30,431 nt of DNA from Muribaculaceae bacterium (lineage in GTDB: Bacteria > Bacteroidota > Bacteroidia > Bacteroidales > Muribaculaceae), in the NCBI GenBank assembly GCA_009775195.1, contig VSPF01000010.1:1-30431 (forward strand), written 5' to 3'. Positions 6,480 through 14,236 of this stretch are shown here, piece by piece (the first letter of the stretch is position 1; each line of letters begins with the position of its first letter). Under the pieces are notes generated by a model. It was not told where the DNA came from, did no database searches, and was given only the letters and a program-made list of their open reading frames with translations. A program made the translations under genes and the position numbers.

Positions 6480-6522
6480 CCCGGAGAGTGTGCCGTACAT
6501 GTTCACGGCGCACATCTCCGGG
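6480..6522 (-). terminator. Terminator of the M6 protease operon
   Basis: CCCGGAGAGTGTGCCGT (6480-6496) and ACGGCGCACATCTCCGGG (6505-6522) form a long GC-rich stem with one or two imperfections and an 8-nt loop. On the minus strand it lies 24 nt after the stop of the last operon gene and is followed by GATATTTGTTTCTTTATTG. Confidence 0.85.
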
Positions 6523-6546
6523 AATATGTTGTTGTAAGATAGTCCG

Positions 6547-8667
6547 TTACCTTATCAACACTTTGTCGGTTTTAGAGCCCTGTCGGCGGATGTAGATGCC
6601 GTTGGTGGGACGGTCGACGCGCAGGCCTTCGAGGTTGTAGTATTCGACAGGTGCGGCTGCATCGATATCGTCAATACCTGATTCTCGGGCTATGACGCGG
6701 ATATTGTCGACAACGAGGTCCATTCCGGCGGCTGAAATACCATGGAAGCCTATGCATACGTTTTTCTTGCCGGCATATTTGTCGAGAGCGAACGTGTACT
6801 CGGTCCAGCGAGTGTTGGCGGTGTACTGATAGAGGTCGGCCCCGGGGATGGGCTCGAAGTCGCCCCCGTCAACCGATACCTCTACGAGCATATGGTCGTC
6901 AAAGTGCATGTCGTCGCCAAAATCGGCATGGAAGAAATGAAAGTGCAGCTCGGGGCTGACGCCTTCGAAGTCGAGTACCGGCGTCACTATACGTGCCTCC
7001 GCTCCCTCGGCAACACCTACAAAGCCCTTGAAAATCAACATGGCGGCGCCGGTGTACGGGCCGGTGCCCGGAGCGTTGCTCACGATGCCGATTTCCCATG
7101 CGCCGCCCAAGGCCAGCGACTGCATGGTCCAGGGTGCTGTTGCCGGGGCCCCCTCGGTAAATGCTTCTTCGAAAGGCAGCTTGTACGCCGGGCCTGTGTG
7201 TGTGCCTGCCGGCAGCGACTTCGGCCCTTCGCCGGCACTGGTGACAGCACTGACATAGTAGTAGGGGTAAGCCTGCCGCGACATGTCGAGGTCTGCGTCT
7301 GTGTAGTTTGTGGCAGTCACGCCTGTGGCTATAAGCTCCTCGCTGCCAAAGACATCGCGATAGATATTATAGCTCAGCTTCGCCGGGTCTACGTCGAGGC
7401 CGTTGAGGCCCTTGGTCGGTGCAGACCACGACAGCAGGGGATAGCCGTTGTCGCCCGTAGTGGCTGTGAGCGATGCCGGGGCCACGGGGTAGTCCTCGCC
7501 GCAAAATGCAGTGGCGTATGCCGGCAGGCTTTCGCCCTTGTCGTTGACGGCCACGAGGCGGTAGGTGTTCGACCCTGCCTTGGCTTCGCTATCGGTCCAT
7601 GTATAGCTCTTGCCCGGTTCGGCATTAGTGATGCTGTATACCGCCGTGATGTCGCCGCCGCGATAAATCTCGATGCCCGACAGGACTGCGAGGGCATCGC
7701 CACCGGCCGTGGTCGACGGGGCTTTGAAATCGAGGCGCACGCTCATGCCCTCGGCTGTGGCCACGATGTCGGATACCGGTGCCGGACTGGCACTGTCGAC
7801 TTCGCCGGGCAGGTCGAAGAGGCATAGGGCTTCGAGAGTTTCGAGGGTGCAGAGCATGGATGCGCGGCCTGTGGCTACGTCGACACGGTAAAGGTCGGTA
7901 CCCGATGCCGACGGAGTGAGCCAGTAGAGGCGTCCGTCGTTGCGGCTGAAAGCCGCTGTCTGGAAATATGCGTAGCCGTCTGATGTGAGCATCTTTACGC
8001 CTGTATTGCCGACCTTGACGGCCTGGCCGGTGAGCTTGTTGACGGTATAGAGCGCGGCCTCGCCGTCGGCCTCGAGGAGTATGCCGTAGAGTTGCCCCCC
8101 GGCGTCGGCCGACAAGGTGTAGAAGGGCAGCGTCTCGACGGCAAATTCAGCCTTGCCGCTGGCCGGGTCGATGGTGACCAGTACGTCGGCCATGGCCGAC
8201 ATACCGTAGATGGTCGAGGTCGAGGCGTCGTAGGTCATATCCATGCACACGGCGTTGGCCGTGGTCTGCGATTTGGTAAATGTGACCGACTTGGCGGCAA
8301 CGTCGACGCAGTTCCAGTTTACCGCCGTGATTCCTCCCGACGAGTTTGCGCTATAGTCGCAATAATAGAAGTCGCCGCCGACCGAGGTGCCGGCATAACC
8401 CGAGGCACTGCTGATGTCCATGACGGTGCTTAGCACCGATGAATACCCGGCAGTGAACGAACTGAGACGTGTGCCGCTGTTGTCGCTGGACAGGACGTAG
8501 AAATTGGCCTTGCCCGGGGCTTTTGCCGGCAGGGCAGCCTTGCGCGGCAATTCCCGGCCCTGCGCGGCCACGGCAGGGCGAGCCCCCGGCTTGAGGGTGC
8601 CGAGGTCTGCGCCATTGACTGCCATGGCAGTGGCAAGGAGACAGAGGATGGTTGTCGTTACTTTCAT
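6547..8667 (-). CDS. Modular secreted protein with FN3 and cleaved-adhesin-like domain
   Basis: The product has 706 residues from the ATG at 8667. The frame continues to 8787, but that would overlap the upstream gene and hide the signal peptide, MKVTTTILCLLATAMAVNG. Residues about 50-290 (FYVLSSDNSGTRLSSF onwards) look like a repeated beta-sheet, possibly propeller-like, fold. Two fibronectin-III-like domains follow (about 295-480, with TAEGMSVRLDFKAP and PLLSWSAPTKGLNG). A jelly-roll of the cleaved-adhesin type follows (about 490-660: LPFEEAFTEGAPATAPWTMQS to VVDNIRVIA). It ends with VEYYNLEGLRV...GIYIRRQGSKTDKVLIR, a short type IX-like tail. Its start is 1 nt past the stop of the upstream gene, so it is translationally coupled, the third gene of the M6 protease operon. 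The ligand is unknown; no catalytic motif is visible. Confidence 0.8.
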   Translation of the reverse strand: MKVTTTILCLLATAMAVNGADLGTLKPGARPAVAAQGRELPRKAALPAKAPGKANFYVLSSDNSGTRLSSFTAGYSSVLSTVMDISSASGYAGTSVGGDFYYCDYSANSSGGITAVNWNCVDVAAKSVTFTKSQTTANAVCMDMTYDASTSTIYGMSAMADVLVTIDPASGKAEFAVETLPFYTLSADAGGQLYGILLEADGEAALYTVNKLTGQAVKVGNTGVKMLTSDGYAYFQTAAFSRNDGRLYWLTPSASGTDLYRVDVATGRASMLCTLETLEALCLFDLPGEVDSASPAPVSDIVATAEGMSVRLDFKAPSTTAGGDALAVLSGIEIYRGGDITAVYSITNAEPGKSYTWTDSEAKAGSNTYRLVAVNDKGESLPAYATAFCGEDYPVAPASLTATTGDNGYPLLSWSAPTKGLNGLDVDPAKLSYNIYRDVFGSEELIATGVTATNYTDADLDMSRQAYPYYYVSAVTSAGEGPKSLPAGTHTGPAYKLPFEEAFTEGAPATAPWTMQSLALGGAWEIGIVSNAPGTGPYTGAAMLIFKGFVGVAEGAEARIVTPVLDFEGVSPELHFHFFHADFGDDMHFDDHMLVEVSVDGGDFEPIPGADLYQYTANTRWTEYTFALDKYAGKKNVCIGFHGISAAGMDLVVDNIRVIARESGIDDIDAAAPVEYYNLEGLRVDRPTNGIYIRRQGSKTDKVLIR

Positions 8668-8668
8668 A

Positions 8669-11600
8669 TTAGAGGATGACCTTGCTTGTTTTGTCGCCCT
8701 GGCGACGGATAAACACACCGTTCGACGGTTTGTCGACGCGGATGCCCTGGAGGTTGTAGTATTCGGCAGCCTCGCTGTCGGCACCAACGCCTGTTATGCC
8801 GGTAAATACCAGCTCGGCGATGTTGCTGGCGGTCGATTCGGCATCGCCGTAGACGGCGGTGACGGCATATTTGCACTCTCCGGCCTCGGGCACGTGCTCG
8901 TATGCGCACTCGGTAACAGGGGCCTCGTTGACCTTTACGCCGTTGCAATATACATTGTAGCCGTCGGGAGTGATGGCCGGTATGGCGCGCTGGTAGGTCA
9001 CGTCGTCGAGCATGAGCATATAGCCCATCTGCGAGGTATGGCGCAGGGCGAAGAATTTCGCTCCGGCGGGAACGGTGTAGTCAATCTGCGTCCATGCCTG
9101 TGGTACGGCGTAGGCAGCCTCGGCACCGGGGCAGGGGAGGAAGTCGTCGGCATCGGTGGGATTGCCGGTGGTGGTGTAGTAGCCGAGGATATATTCGGGA
9201 TAGTTCTCGGCATTTACGCAGCGAACCCACATTTTGATAGTCTGTGCGTTGCCGCTCAGTGCGGGCAGTACGAGCCAGTCGTTAGAGGCGTGGTCGCCGC
9301 TTGCGCTTGTGGCCTGGGGGAATATGACCATACTGCTTCCGCTATGCGGTGCCCACAGGCCCAGTTCTTCGGGGTCGATATTCGTAAGGGCAGGGGTCAT
9401 GACCTGGCAGGCCATCTTCTCGCCGGCATTGGGATAGGTGAGGCCGGTAATAGGCACGGTGATTTTGCCGTCGAGGTCATAACTTGTGAAGTCGCCGAAT
9501 TTGTTGATGGCAAACGGCTCGTATGTCTCGAAGCCGTCGTCCTCGACAAGTGTCTCGGCCGGCAGGTAGTTGGCCTTGCTCCATGTGAGTTTCAGCTTGT
9601 TGTCCGATAAGGCGACTTTGAGGTCGTTGACTGCGGGGAGCAGTGCGGCGGTCAGGGCCGTTGTCAGGGCCTGCGATTCGTTGTTTGTCAGGTCTTGGTC
9701 TTTGGCATAAACTATTTTTGCCATGAATGATGCCTCGGCAGTTTCTTCGCCGTTGGCCGGGGTATAGTCAAAGGTGACTACGGCGGTCTTGCCCGGGGCG
9801 ATGGCCGTGCCGTTGGCTGTCTCTACCTTGGCGCCGTCCTTGTATAGCTCGGCCGTGTAGCTGTCTGCGGTAAAGCCGCCGTTGTTCTTTACGGTAACGT
9901 TGATGCCCGAGGGCTCGCCTACGCGCACACGCGCAGGGGCATAGAAGTCGGTCACGGCCAGGTCGTGGGCGGTACGCTCTTCAATCTTGATATTGTCGAC
10001 ATACATCTTGTTGCCGACACCGTGGGCTACAAATGCCACCTGTACGCGGTCTTTGCCGGCGAAGGCATATAGGGGAACCTCGCAAAGTTCCCAGTCGTTT
10101 TGCCTGCCATAGCGGTGGAACTCGCCCTCGGCAGCTACGAACTCGCCGTTGTCGCTGCGTGCGGCCACGGTGATATAGTCGTCGTTACGGCCATTTTGTG
10201 TGGCCGGGTCGAGGCTGCTCCAGCTCTCGCGGAAGATATAGAAAGTAAGCACGGGGTTCTGCATGGTGCTGAAGTCGATTGCCGGCATTACCAGGCGGCT
10301 CTCGCAATAGTTTGTCCACTGGCCTGTGGCGGTAAACTGCATCAGGCCCTGGTCGGTGTCCTGCGAGGCGATAGTCACGGTAACGCCGTCGGGATTATCG
10401 TCGGTGGCATCGACTTCCATTGTGCGGCTGGTAATCGGCTCCCATACCGGCTCGCGGGTGGCTCCGTCGGCGTTTTTGACGGTTTCCTGCATCCAGGGCG
10501 AGGTGGTGTAGCTCTTGTTGGCAAACGACTCGGCGAAGGGTAGGGCCAACTGCGGGCCAACGTTGACGGCCTTGCTCTGGGCGGCGGCTCCGAGACCTGC
10601 GGCGCTCATGGCTACTACCTGGTAAGATACGTTTGCCTGCTTGGTCACGTCGAGGTCGTTGTCGGTAAATTCGGTGCCTGTCGTTTCGCCGGCCTTGGTC
10701 AACTGGCCGTCGGTGACGCGGCTTACGGTATATTTCAGTGCCGATGCGTTGAGGTAGCCTCCGTGTACGCCTCCGGCGGGGGCTGTCCATGTCAGTGTGG
10801 GTTTCGCTCCGGTGGTGACAGCGAGGTCGGTAACGGCAAGGGGTTCGTCCTCGCCAATCCATGCGTCGGCGCGTACGCCTACGCTCTCGCCGCCGTCGTT
10901 GCTTGCCTTGGCGATATACCAGGTCTCGCCGGTGAGGGCTTCGGAGTCGACAGCCGACGACTCGGTGTCGGGGGCAAGGGCGGCGCTGGTGAAGAAGGGC
11001 GTAGCCTCGTCTTCGCGATAGAGGCTGACGGTTACATTGCCGGTCAGGTCGTTACCCTCGGCATCTTTTACCGGGGTCCTGAAGTTGATGGTAGCCGTTG
11101 CTGCACCGTTCGCGCCGGGCACAACCTCGAGGGCTGCGACACCTGCCGGGGCTGTGGCCTTCGACAGCGCCTTGATGGCAAATGATTTGAATTGAATTTT
11201 ACTAACCGAACCCGGATATATCATTGTCATGTGAATACCGAAGCGTAGGTTGCCGCTTGTGCTTGCGGTAAAGGTTACAGTCTTATCTTTTCCCTTGTCA
11301 GCATTGATTTCCCAAGTGTCGATGGTTTGTAATCCCTTGGGCGATTCAAGGCCGTCGACAAGCTCGAGGGTTGCTTCTATTTTGTCTCCAGTGTAACGGT
11401 CGATACGGTAGGTGATTTCGTATTGTGTACCCTCGCTGATTGCAAAGGCCGGTGATATTACCCAGTCGTCCGATGCTTCTTTACCGGCCGAGGTGAGGCT
11501 ATACCACCATGAATTGTTATTCCACATCCATGCGAGGTTTTTCCAGTTTGCCTCGCTTGGATATTTGTTGTCGTCGACGGCAGTCCATGTGTTGTAGTTG

Positions 11601-11710
11601 CTTGATGTGAAGCTGATTTCATACGGCATGTCGGTCGTCTGTGCCGTAAGCTGCGGGGAGGCTGTCAGGGCCGCCCCCGCGAGAATGAGAGCTGTGTAAA
11701 GTTTTTTCAT
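8669..11710 (-). CDS. Large secreted protein with repeated cleaved-adhesin-like and FN3 domains
   Basis: The product has 1013 residues with signal peptide MKKLYTALILAGAALTAS (cut near residue 24). I see three jelly-roll modules resembling the cleaved adhesin domains of gingipain-type proteins (about 25-180, 385-585 and 700-900). Each has the pattern DWVISPAF / WLVLPALS and closes near VDNIKIEE or LDDVTYQR. Between them are FN3-like domains (about 185-385 and 905-965) and a CARDB-like segment (about 586-690, HDLAVTDFYAPARVRVGEPS). The tail is AEYYNLQGIRV...GVFIRRQGDKTSKVIL. The start codon overlaps the stop of the M6 protease by 4 nt (ATGA). Export to the surface through a type IX-like route and a binding role for host or diet polymers are inferences. 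Confidence 0.82.
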   Translation of the reverse strand: MKKLYTALILAGAALTASPQLTAQTTDMPYEISFTSSNYNTWTAVDDNKYPSEANWKNLAWMWNNNSWWYSLTSAGKEASDDWVISPAFAISEGTQYEITYRIDRYTGDKIEATLELVDGLESPKGLQTIDTWEINADKGKDKTVTFTASTSGNLRFGIHMTMIYPGSVSKIQFKSFAIKALSKATAPAGVAALEVVPGANGAATATINFRTPVKDAEGNDLTGNVTVSLYREDEATPFFTSAALAPDTESSAVDSEALTGETWYIAKASNDGGESVGVRADAWIGEDEPLAVTDLAVTTGAKPTLTWTAPAGGVHGGYLNASALKYTVSRVTDGQLTKAGETTGTEFTDNDLDVTKQANVSYQVVAMSAAGLGAAAQSKAVNVGPQLALPFAESFANKSYTTSPWMQETVKNADGATREPVWEPITSRTMEVDATDDNPDGVTVTIASQDTDQGLMQFTATGQWTNYCESRLVMPAIDFSTMQNPVLTFYIFRESWSSLDPATQNGRNDDYITVAARSDNGEFVAAEGEFHRYGRQNDWELCEVPLYAFAGKDRVQVAFVAHGVGNKMYVDNIKIEERTAHDLAVTDFYAPARVRVGEPSGINVTVKNNGGFTADSYTAELYKDGAKVETANGTAIAPGKTAVVTFDYTPANGEETAEASFMAKIVYAKDQDLTNNESQALTTALTAALLPAVNDLKVALSDNKLKLTWSKANYLPAETLVEDDGFETYEPFAINKFGDFTSYDLDGKITVPITGLTYPNAGEKMACQVMTPALTNIDPEELGLWAPHSGSSMVIFPQATSASGDHASNDWLVLPALSGNAQTIKMWVRCVNAENYPEYILGYYTTTGNPTDADDFLPCPGAEAAYAVPQAWTQIDYTVPAGAKFFALRHTSQMGYMLMLDDVTYQRAIPAITPDGYNVYCNGVKVNEAPVTECAYEHVPEAGECKYAVTAVYGDAESTASNIAELVFTGITGVGADSEAAEYYNLQGIRVDKPSNGVFIRRQGDKTSKVIL

Positions 11711-14031
11711 AATCTGGTTTTATAAGTTTTGTTTCCTCTTTTAACTATATAGATATTGCCTTTTATCGGATTAGAGACTCTTATGCCTTGGAGATTGTAA
11801 TACTGTGCTGCTTCATGAGTATCATTGACTTCTATTATGCCCGTTGAGCCACTGAGCGTGACAAAAATATCGTCGGACTCGCTGGCGGCATAGCCGTTGA
11901 CAGCCACGCGGTAGGCATACTCGCGGTCTGCATCGAGGCCGTCGAAGCGATGGCTTGTGCCGCTCTCGGTAACTTTCTCGATGCGTGACAGCGATACGCG
12001 GTCGACATCCTGGCGCAGCGCGACATGCTCGATAACCATGCTCTTGCGGCGGTCTACGGCAATGGAGAGCGTCGTGGCCTCGCTTGGCGGTATTGTTATG
12101 ATGTAGTCCGAGGCCGTAGCCGTGGGTATGTACTGGTCGATAAGCGTTTCGTCGGCATAAACCTTGAGCGTCGAGGCAGAGGTCGCGGCCTGGGCGGCGC
12201 GGATGGTGAGTGCGCCGCCTCGCGCAAGGTCGAGCCGGGGCGTGGTCAGTTTCGAGGCAGTGTTGCCCCCGAGGGTCATCTTGCTGCCGCTATATGATGC
12301 CTCGCCTGTCAGGCTCCAGCCCTCGGGCAGACTGCCAAAATCGCTGTCGAGGGTCATGGCATCGCTGTCGGTACTGCGCTCTACGCCGAATAGCGTTATG
12401 GTATAGCCGTCGGCAGCTTCGGGAAGAGCCTGCCATTGGGCAACGAAACTTGTTGCCGACACCTCGGCCGGGGCGAGGGCTGTTGCTCTGACCGGGGTAG
12501 CGGTTCCGCCCATAAAGTCGAAATATACTATGCCGTCGCGCTCGGCAATGCCTGTTACCGGCTTGGCCGTCGGTGTGCCCGACCATGAGCGCATCGACGG
12601 GTCGGTGTCGTCGGTAAACGATGTGCGCATCTGGCGCCCGGGGAATGGGGTGTCGAGGCTCGACTTGCTGCCGTCGTTGCCCGAGGCCTTTTCGATTTCG
12701 AGGCACTGATGGGCGGCATTGCTGTTGACGGCATTATACTCCAGGTCCCAGGCATCGGCGCAACTGATGGTCTTGTTGTCGCCGGCGATAGTGACGTTGA
12801 CGGTTGCACTGCTTCGGCGGTCGACGTGCCATACCAGCAACCCGTGCGACGGTATGTAGCGGTCGTAGCCCGACTGCTGGCGGTTTTCGACGATAAAGAA
12901 CTCGTCGGCATCGGCGGTCGAAATCCGTGCCGACTGCGCGGTGGCCTGTAGCGGCGGCAGGGCCACGCTTTGCGGGGCTGTGATTTCGACTGGGTCGGCC
13001 CAGCCGAGTAGCCACCTCTCTACGGCGGTATATCCGGCGGGCACGGCGCCGCAGTTGCGAGTCGCCGGCAGATAGGAGCCCGAGGCCATAATGTCCCATT
13101 GGTCGGGATGGTTGCCGCTGCCGTCGTCGGAATAATTGACGTCGTATGTGTCGGGCAGTCCGAGGATATGGCCGAACTCGTGGCAGAAGGTGCCTATTGC
13201 AGCCACGTCGGTACCGGTAGAGCCGTATAGCTCGGCGCAGCAGCCATAACTGTTGAGTACCTTGCCGTCGAATGTGCGGCTCGAGGCCGGAACGCCGTAT
13301 TCGTCGATATGGGCCGCGTGAGGCCACAGCCACGATGCCTTGTTGCCGGCAAAGTTCTCGCCGTAGCCGGCGTAGAAGAAGTAGAGGTTGTCAATCTGGC
13401 CGTCATTATCGAGGTCGTAGCGGCTGAAATCTATCTCGCTGTCGAGCTTGGCGCACAGTTCTATGGCAAGTTCGTGGGCGCGCTTGTCGTCGCCGTTTGC
13501 GTCGTTTTCGCCGTAATATGTCGACGCATGCGATGCCCTTACGGGGCCGTAGACATCGAACTCCGGGTCGAAAAGGCCCATCGACTGCGTCCTGAAATAG
13601 TCGGCGGCGCAGCCTATGTGTTCGCGTCGGTCAAAACCTGGCAGGTTGAGCATCTCGTCGACCTCGCGGTGTATGTCGGCGGTAGCAAACGGCACGTCGG
13701 GAAAATCGACCAGTACGACCAGCGAACGCACCTTGCCCGTCCGGGGGAACGATGTACGGCTGACCTCGCCTGTCACGCGCTTGGTGCGTCGCGGCATGCG
13801 TGCTTTGGCGGTCGATGTGCGGCGCCAGTTGCCCCGGGCATCAATGGACATCGGGTATCCTTCGCCGTCGACTGTCATGTGGCAATACTCGTCGCCGAGA
13901 AGGCGCAGTGTCACTGTGCTGCCGTCAGGATTAATAATTGTGCGCGTTCCCGGGTGGGCCGGCACGGCCATGCTTGCGCACGGAGTAAGCGAAAATATGA
14001 TGAGTGATAGTATCTTGGCAAAATTTTTCAT
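11707..14031 (-). CDS. Secreted M6 family zinc metalloprotease
   Basis: The product has 774 residues from the ATG at 14031. The longer frame to 14340 runs through both divergent promoters and into the opposite gene, and only the chosen start gives a signal peptide (KNFAKILSLIIFSLTPCASM). A propeptide-like region (about 25-95, INPDGSTVTLRLLGDEYCH) precedes the catalytic domain. The zinc site is H284-E285-F-G-H288 followed by ILGLPDTYD, with the Met-turn in QWDIMASGS (M315) and a Ca-binding-like loop DLDNDGQID near 207-215. An FN3-like domain and a short jelly-roll (about 525-730) follow. The tail is AQYYNLQGIRV...IYIVKRGNK. M6 proteases (immune inhibitor A type) cleave extracellular proteins. 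It is first in a coupled three-gene operon whose other products are adhesin-like. Substrate unknown. Confidence 0.9.
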   Translation of the reverse strand: MKNFAKILSLIIFSLTPCASMAVPAHPGTRTIINPDGSTVTLRLLGDEYCHMTVDGEGYPMSIDARGNWRRTSTAKARMPRRTKRVTGEVSRTSFPRTGKVRSLVVLVDFPDVPFATADIHREVDEMLNLPGFDRREHIGCAADYFRTQSMGLFDPEFDVYGPVRASHASTYYGENDANGDDKRAHELAIELCAKLDSEIDFSRYDLDNDGQIDNLYFFYAGYGENFAGNKASWLWPHAAHIDEYGVPASSRTFDGKVLNSYGCCAELYGSTGTDVAAIGTFCHEFGHILGLPDTYDVNYSDDGSGNHPDQWDIMASGSYLPATRNCGAVPAGYTAVERWLLGWADPVEITAPQSVALPPLQATAQSARISTADADEFFIVENRQQSGYDRYIPSHGLLVWHVDRRSSATVNVTIAGDNKTISCADAWDLEYNAVNSNAAHQCLEIEKASGNDGSKSSLDTPFPGRQMRTSFTDDTDPSMRSWSGTPTAKPVTGIAERDGIVYFDFMGGTATPVRATALAPAEVSATSFVAQWQALPEAADGYTITLFGVERSTDSDAMTLDSDFGSLPEGWSLTGEASYSGSKMTLGGNTASKLTTPRLDLARGGALTIRAAQAATSASTLKVYADETLIDQYIPTATASDYIITIPPSEATTLSIAVDRRKSMVIEHVALRQDVDRVSLSRIEKVTESGTSHRFDGLDADREYAYRVAVNGYAASESDDIFVTLSGSTGIIEVNDTHEAAQYYNLQGIRVSNPIKGNIYIVKRGNKTYKTRL

Positions 14032-14051
14032 TAAAAAATACATTTTTGCCA

Positions 14052-14087
14052 CAAAAATAGATAAAATATGGCAACGCGCCAAAGTTA
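14052..14087 (-). promoter_or_regulatory. Promoter(s) of the M6 protease operon
   Basis: On the minus strand TATTTTTG (14052-14059) is 20 nt from TTTG (14080-14083). The same region also offers a second perfect -7 box, TAACTTTG (14080-14087). The first would give a leader of only about 13 nt, the second about 40 nt. They face away from the promoter at 14123-14152, so the region is a compact divergent control region. Confidence 0.6.
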
Positions 14088-14122
14088 ATATGTTAAAATG
14101 GCATTTTTCTATCGAAAAAATT

Positions 14123-14152
14123 TTTGCCTTGGCAATATTTTTTATACTTTTG
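14123..14152 (+). promoter_or_regulatory. Promoter of the 1115-residue secreted protein gene
   Basis: TTTG (14123-14126), 18 nt, then the perfect -7 box TACTTTTG (14145-14152). Transcription should begin near 14159, leaving a leader of about 78 nt before the ATG at 14237. Confidence 0.75.
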
Positions 14153-14236
14153 CGAGTGGTAAGAATTTTGACACATGTTGTAAATTCTTGCGAAGCAAAA
14201 AGATAAACAGTAAAGGATAAAGTATCAATTCTGCTT

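Noticed and set aside
6742..7827. 361-residue plus-strand open frame opposite the third M6-operon gene
   Set aside because: Antisense shadow; the minus frame has a signal peptide, domains and a tail, whereas this one has none.
8504..9610. 368-residue plus-strand open frame across two operon genes
   Set aside because: It spans the junction of two coupled minus genes and has no recognisable motif; best explained by codon bias of the opposite strand.
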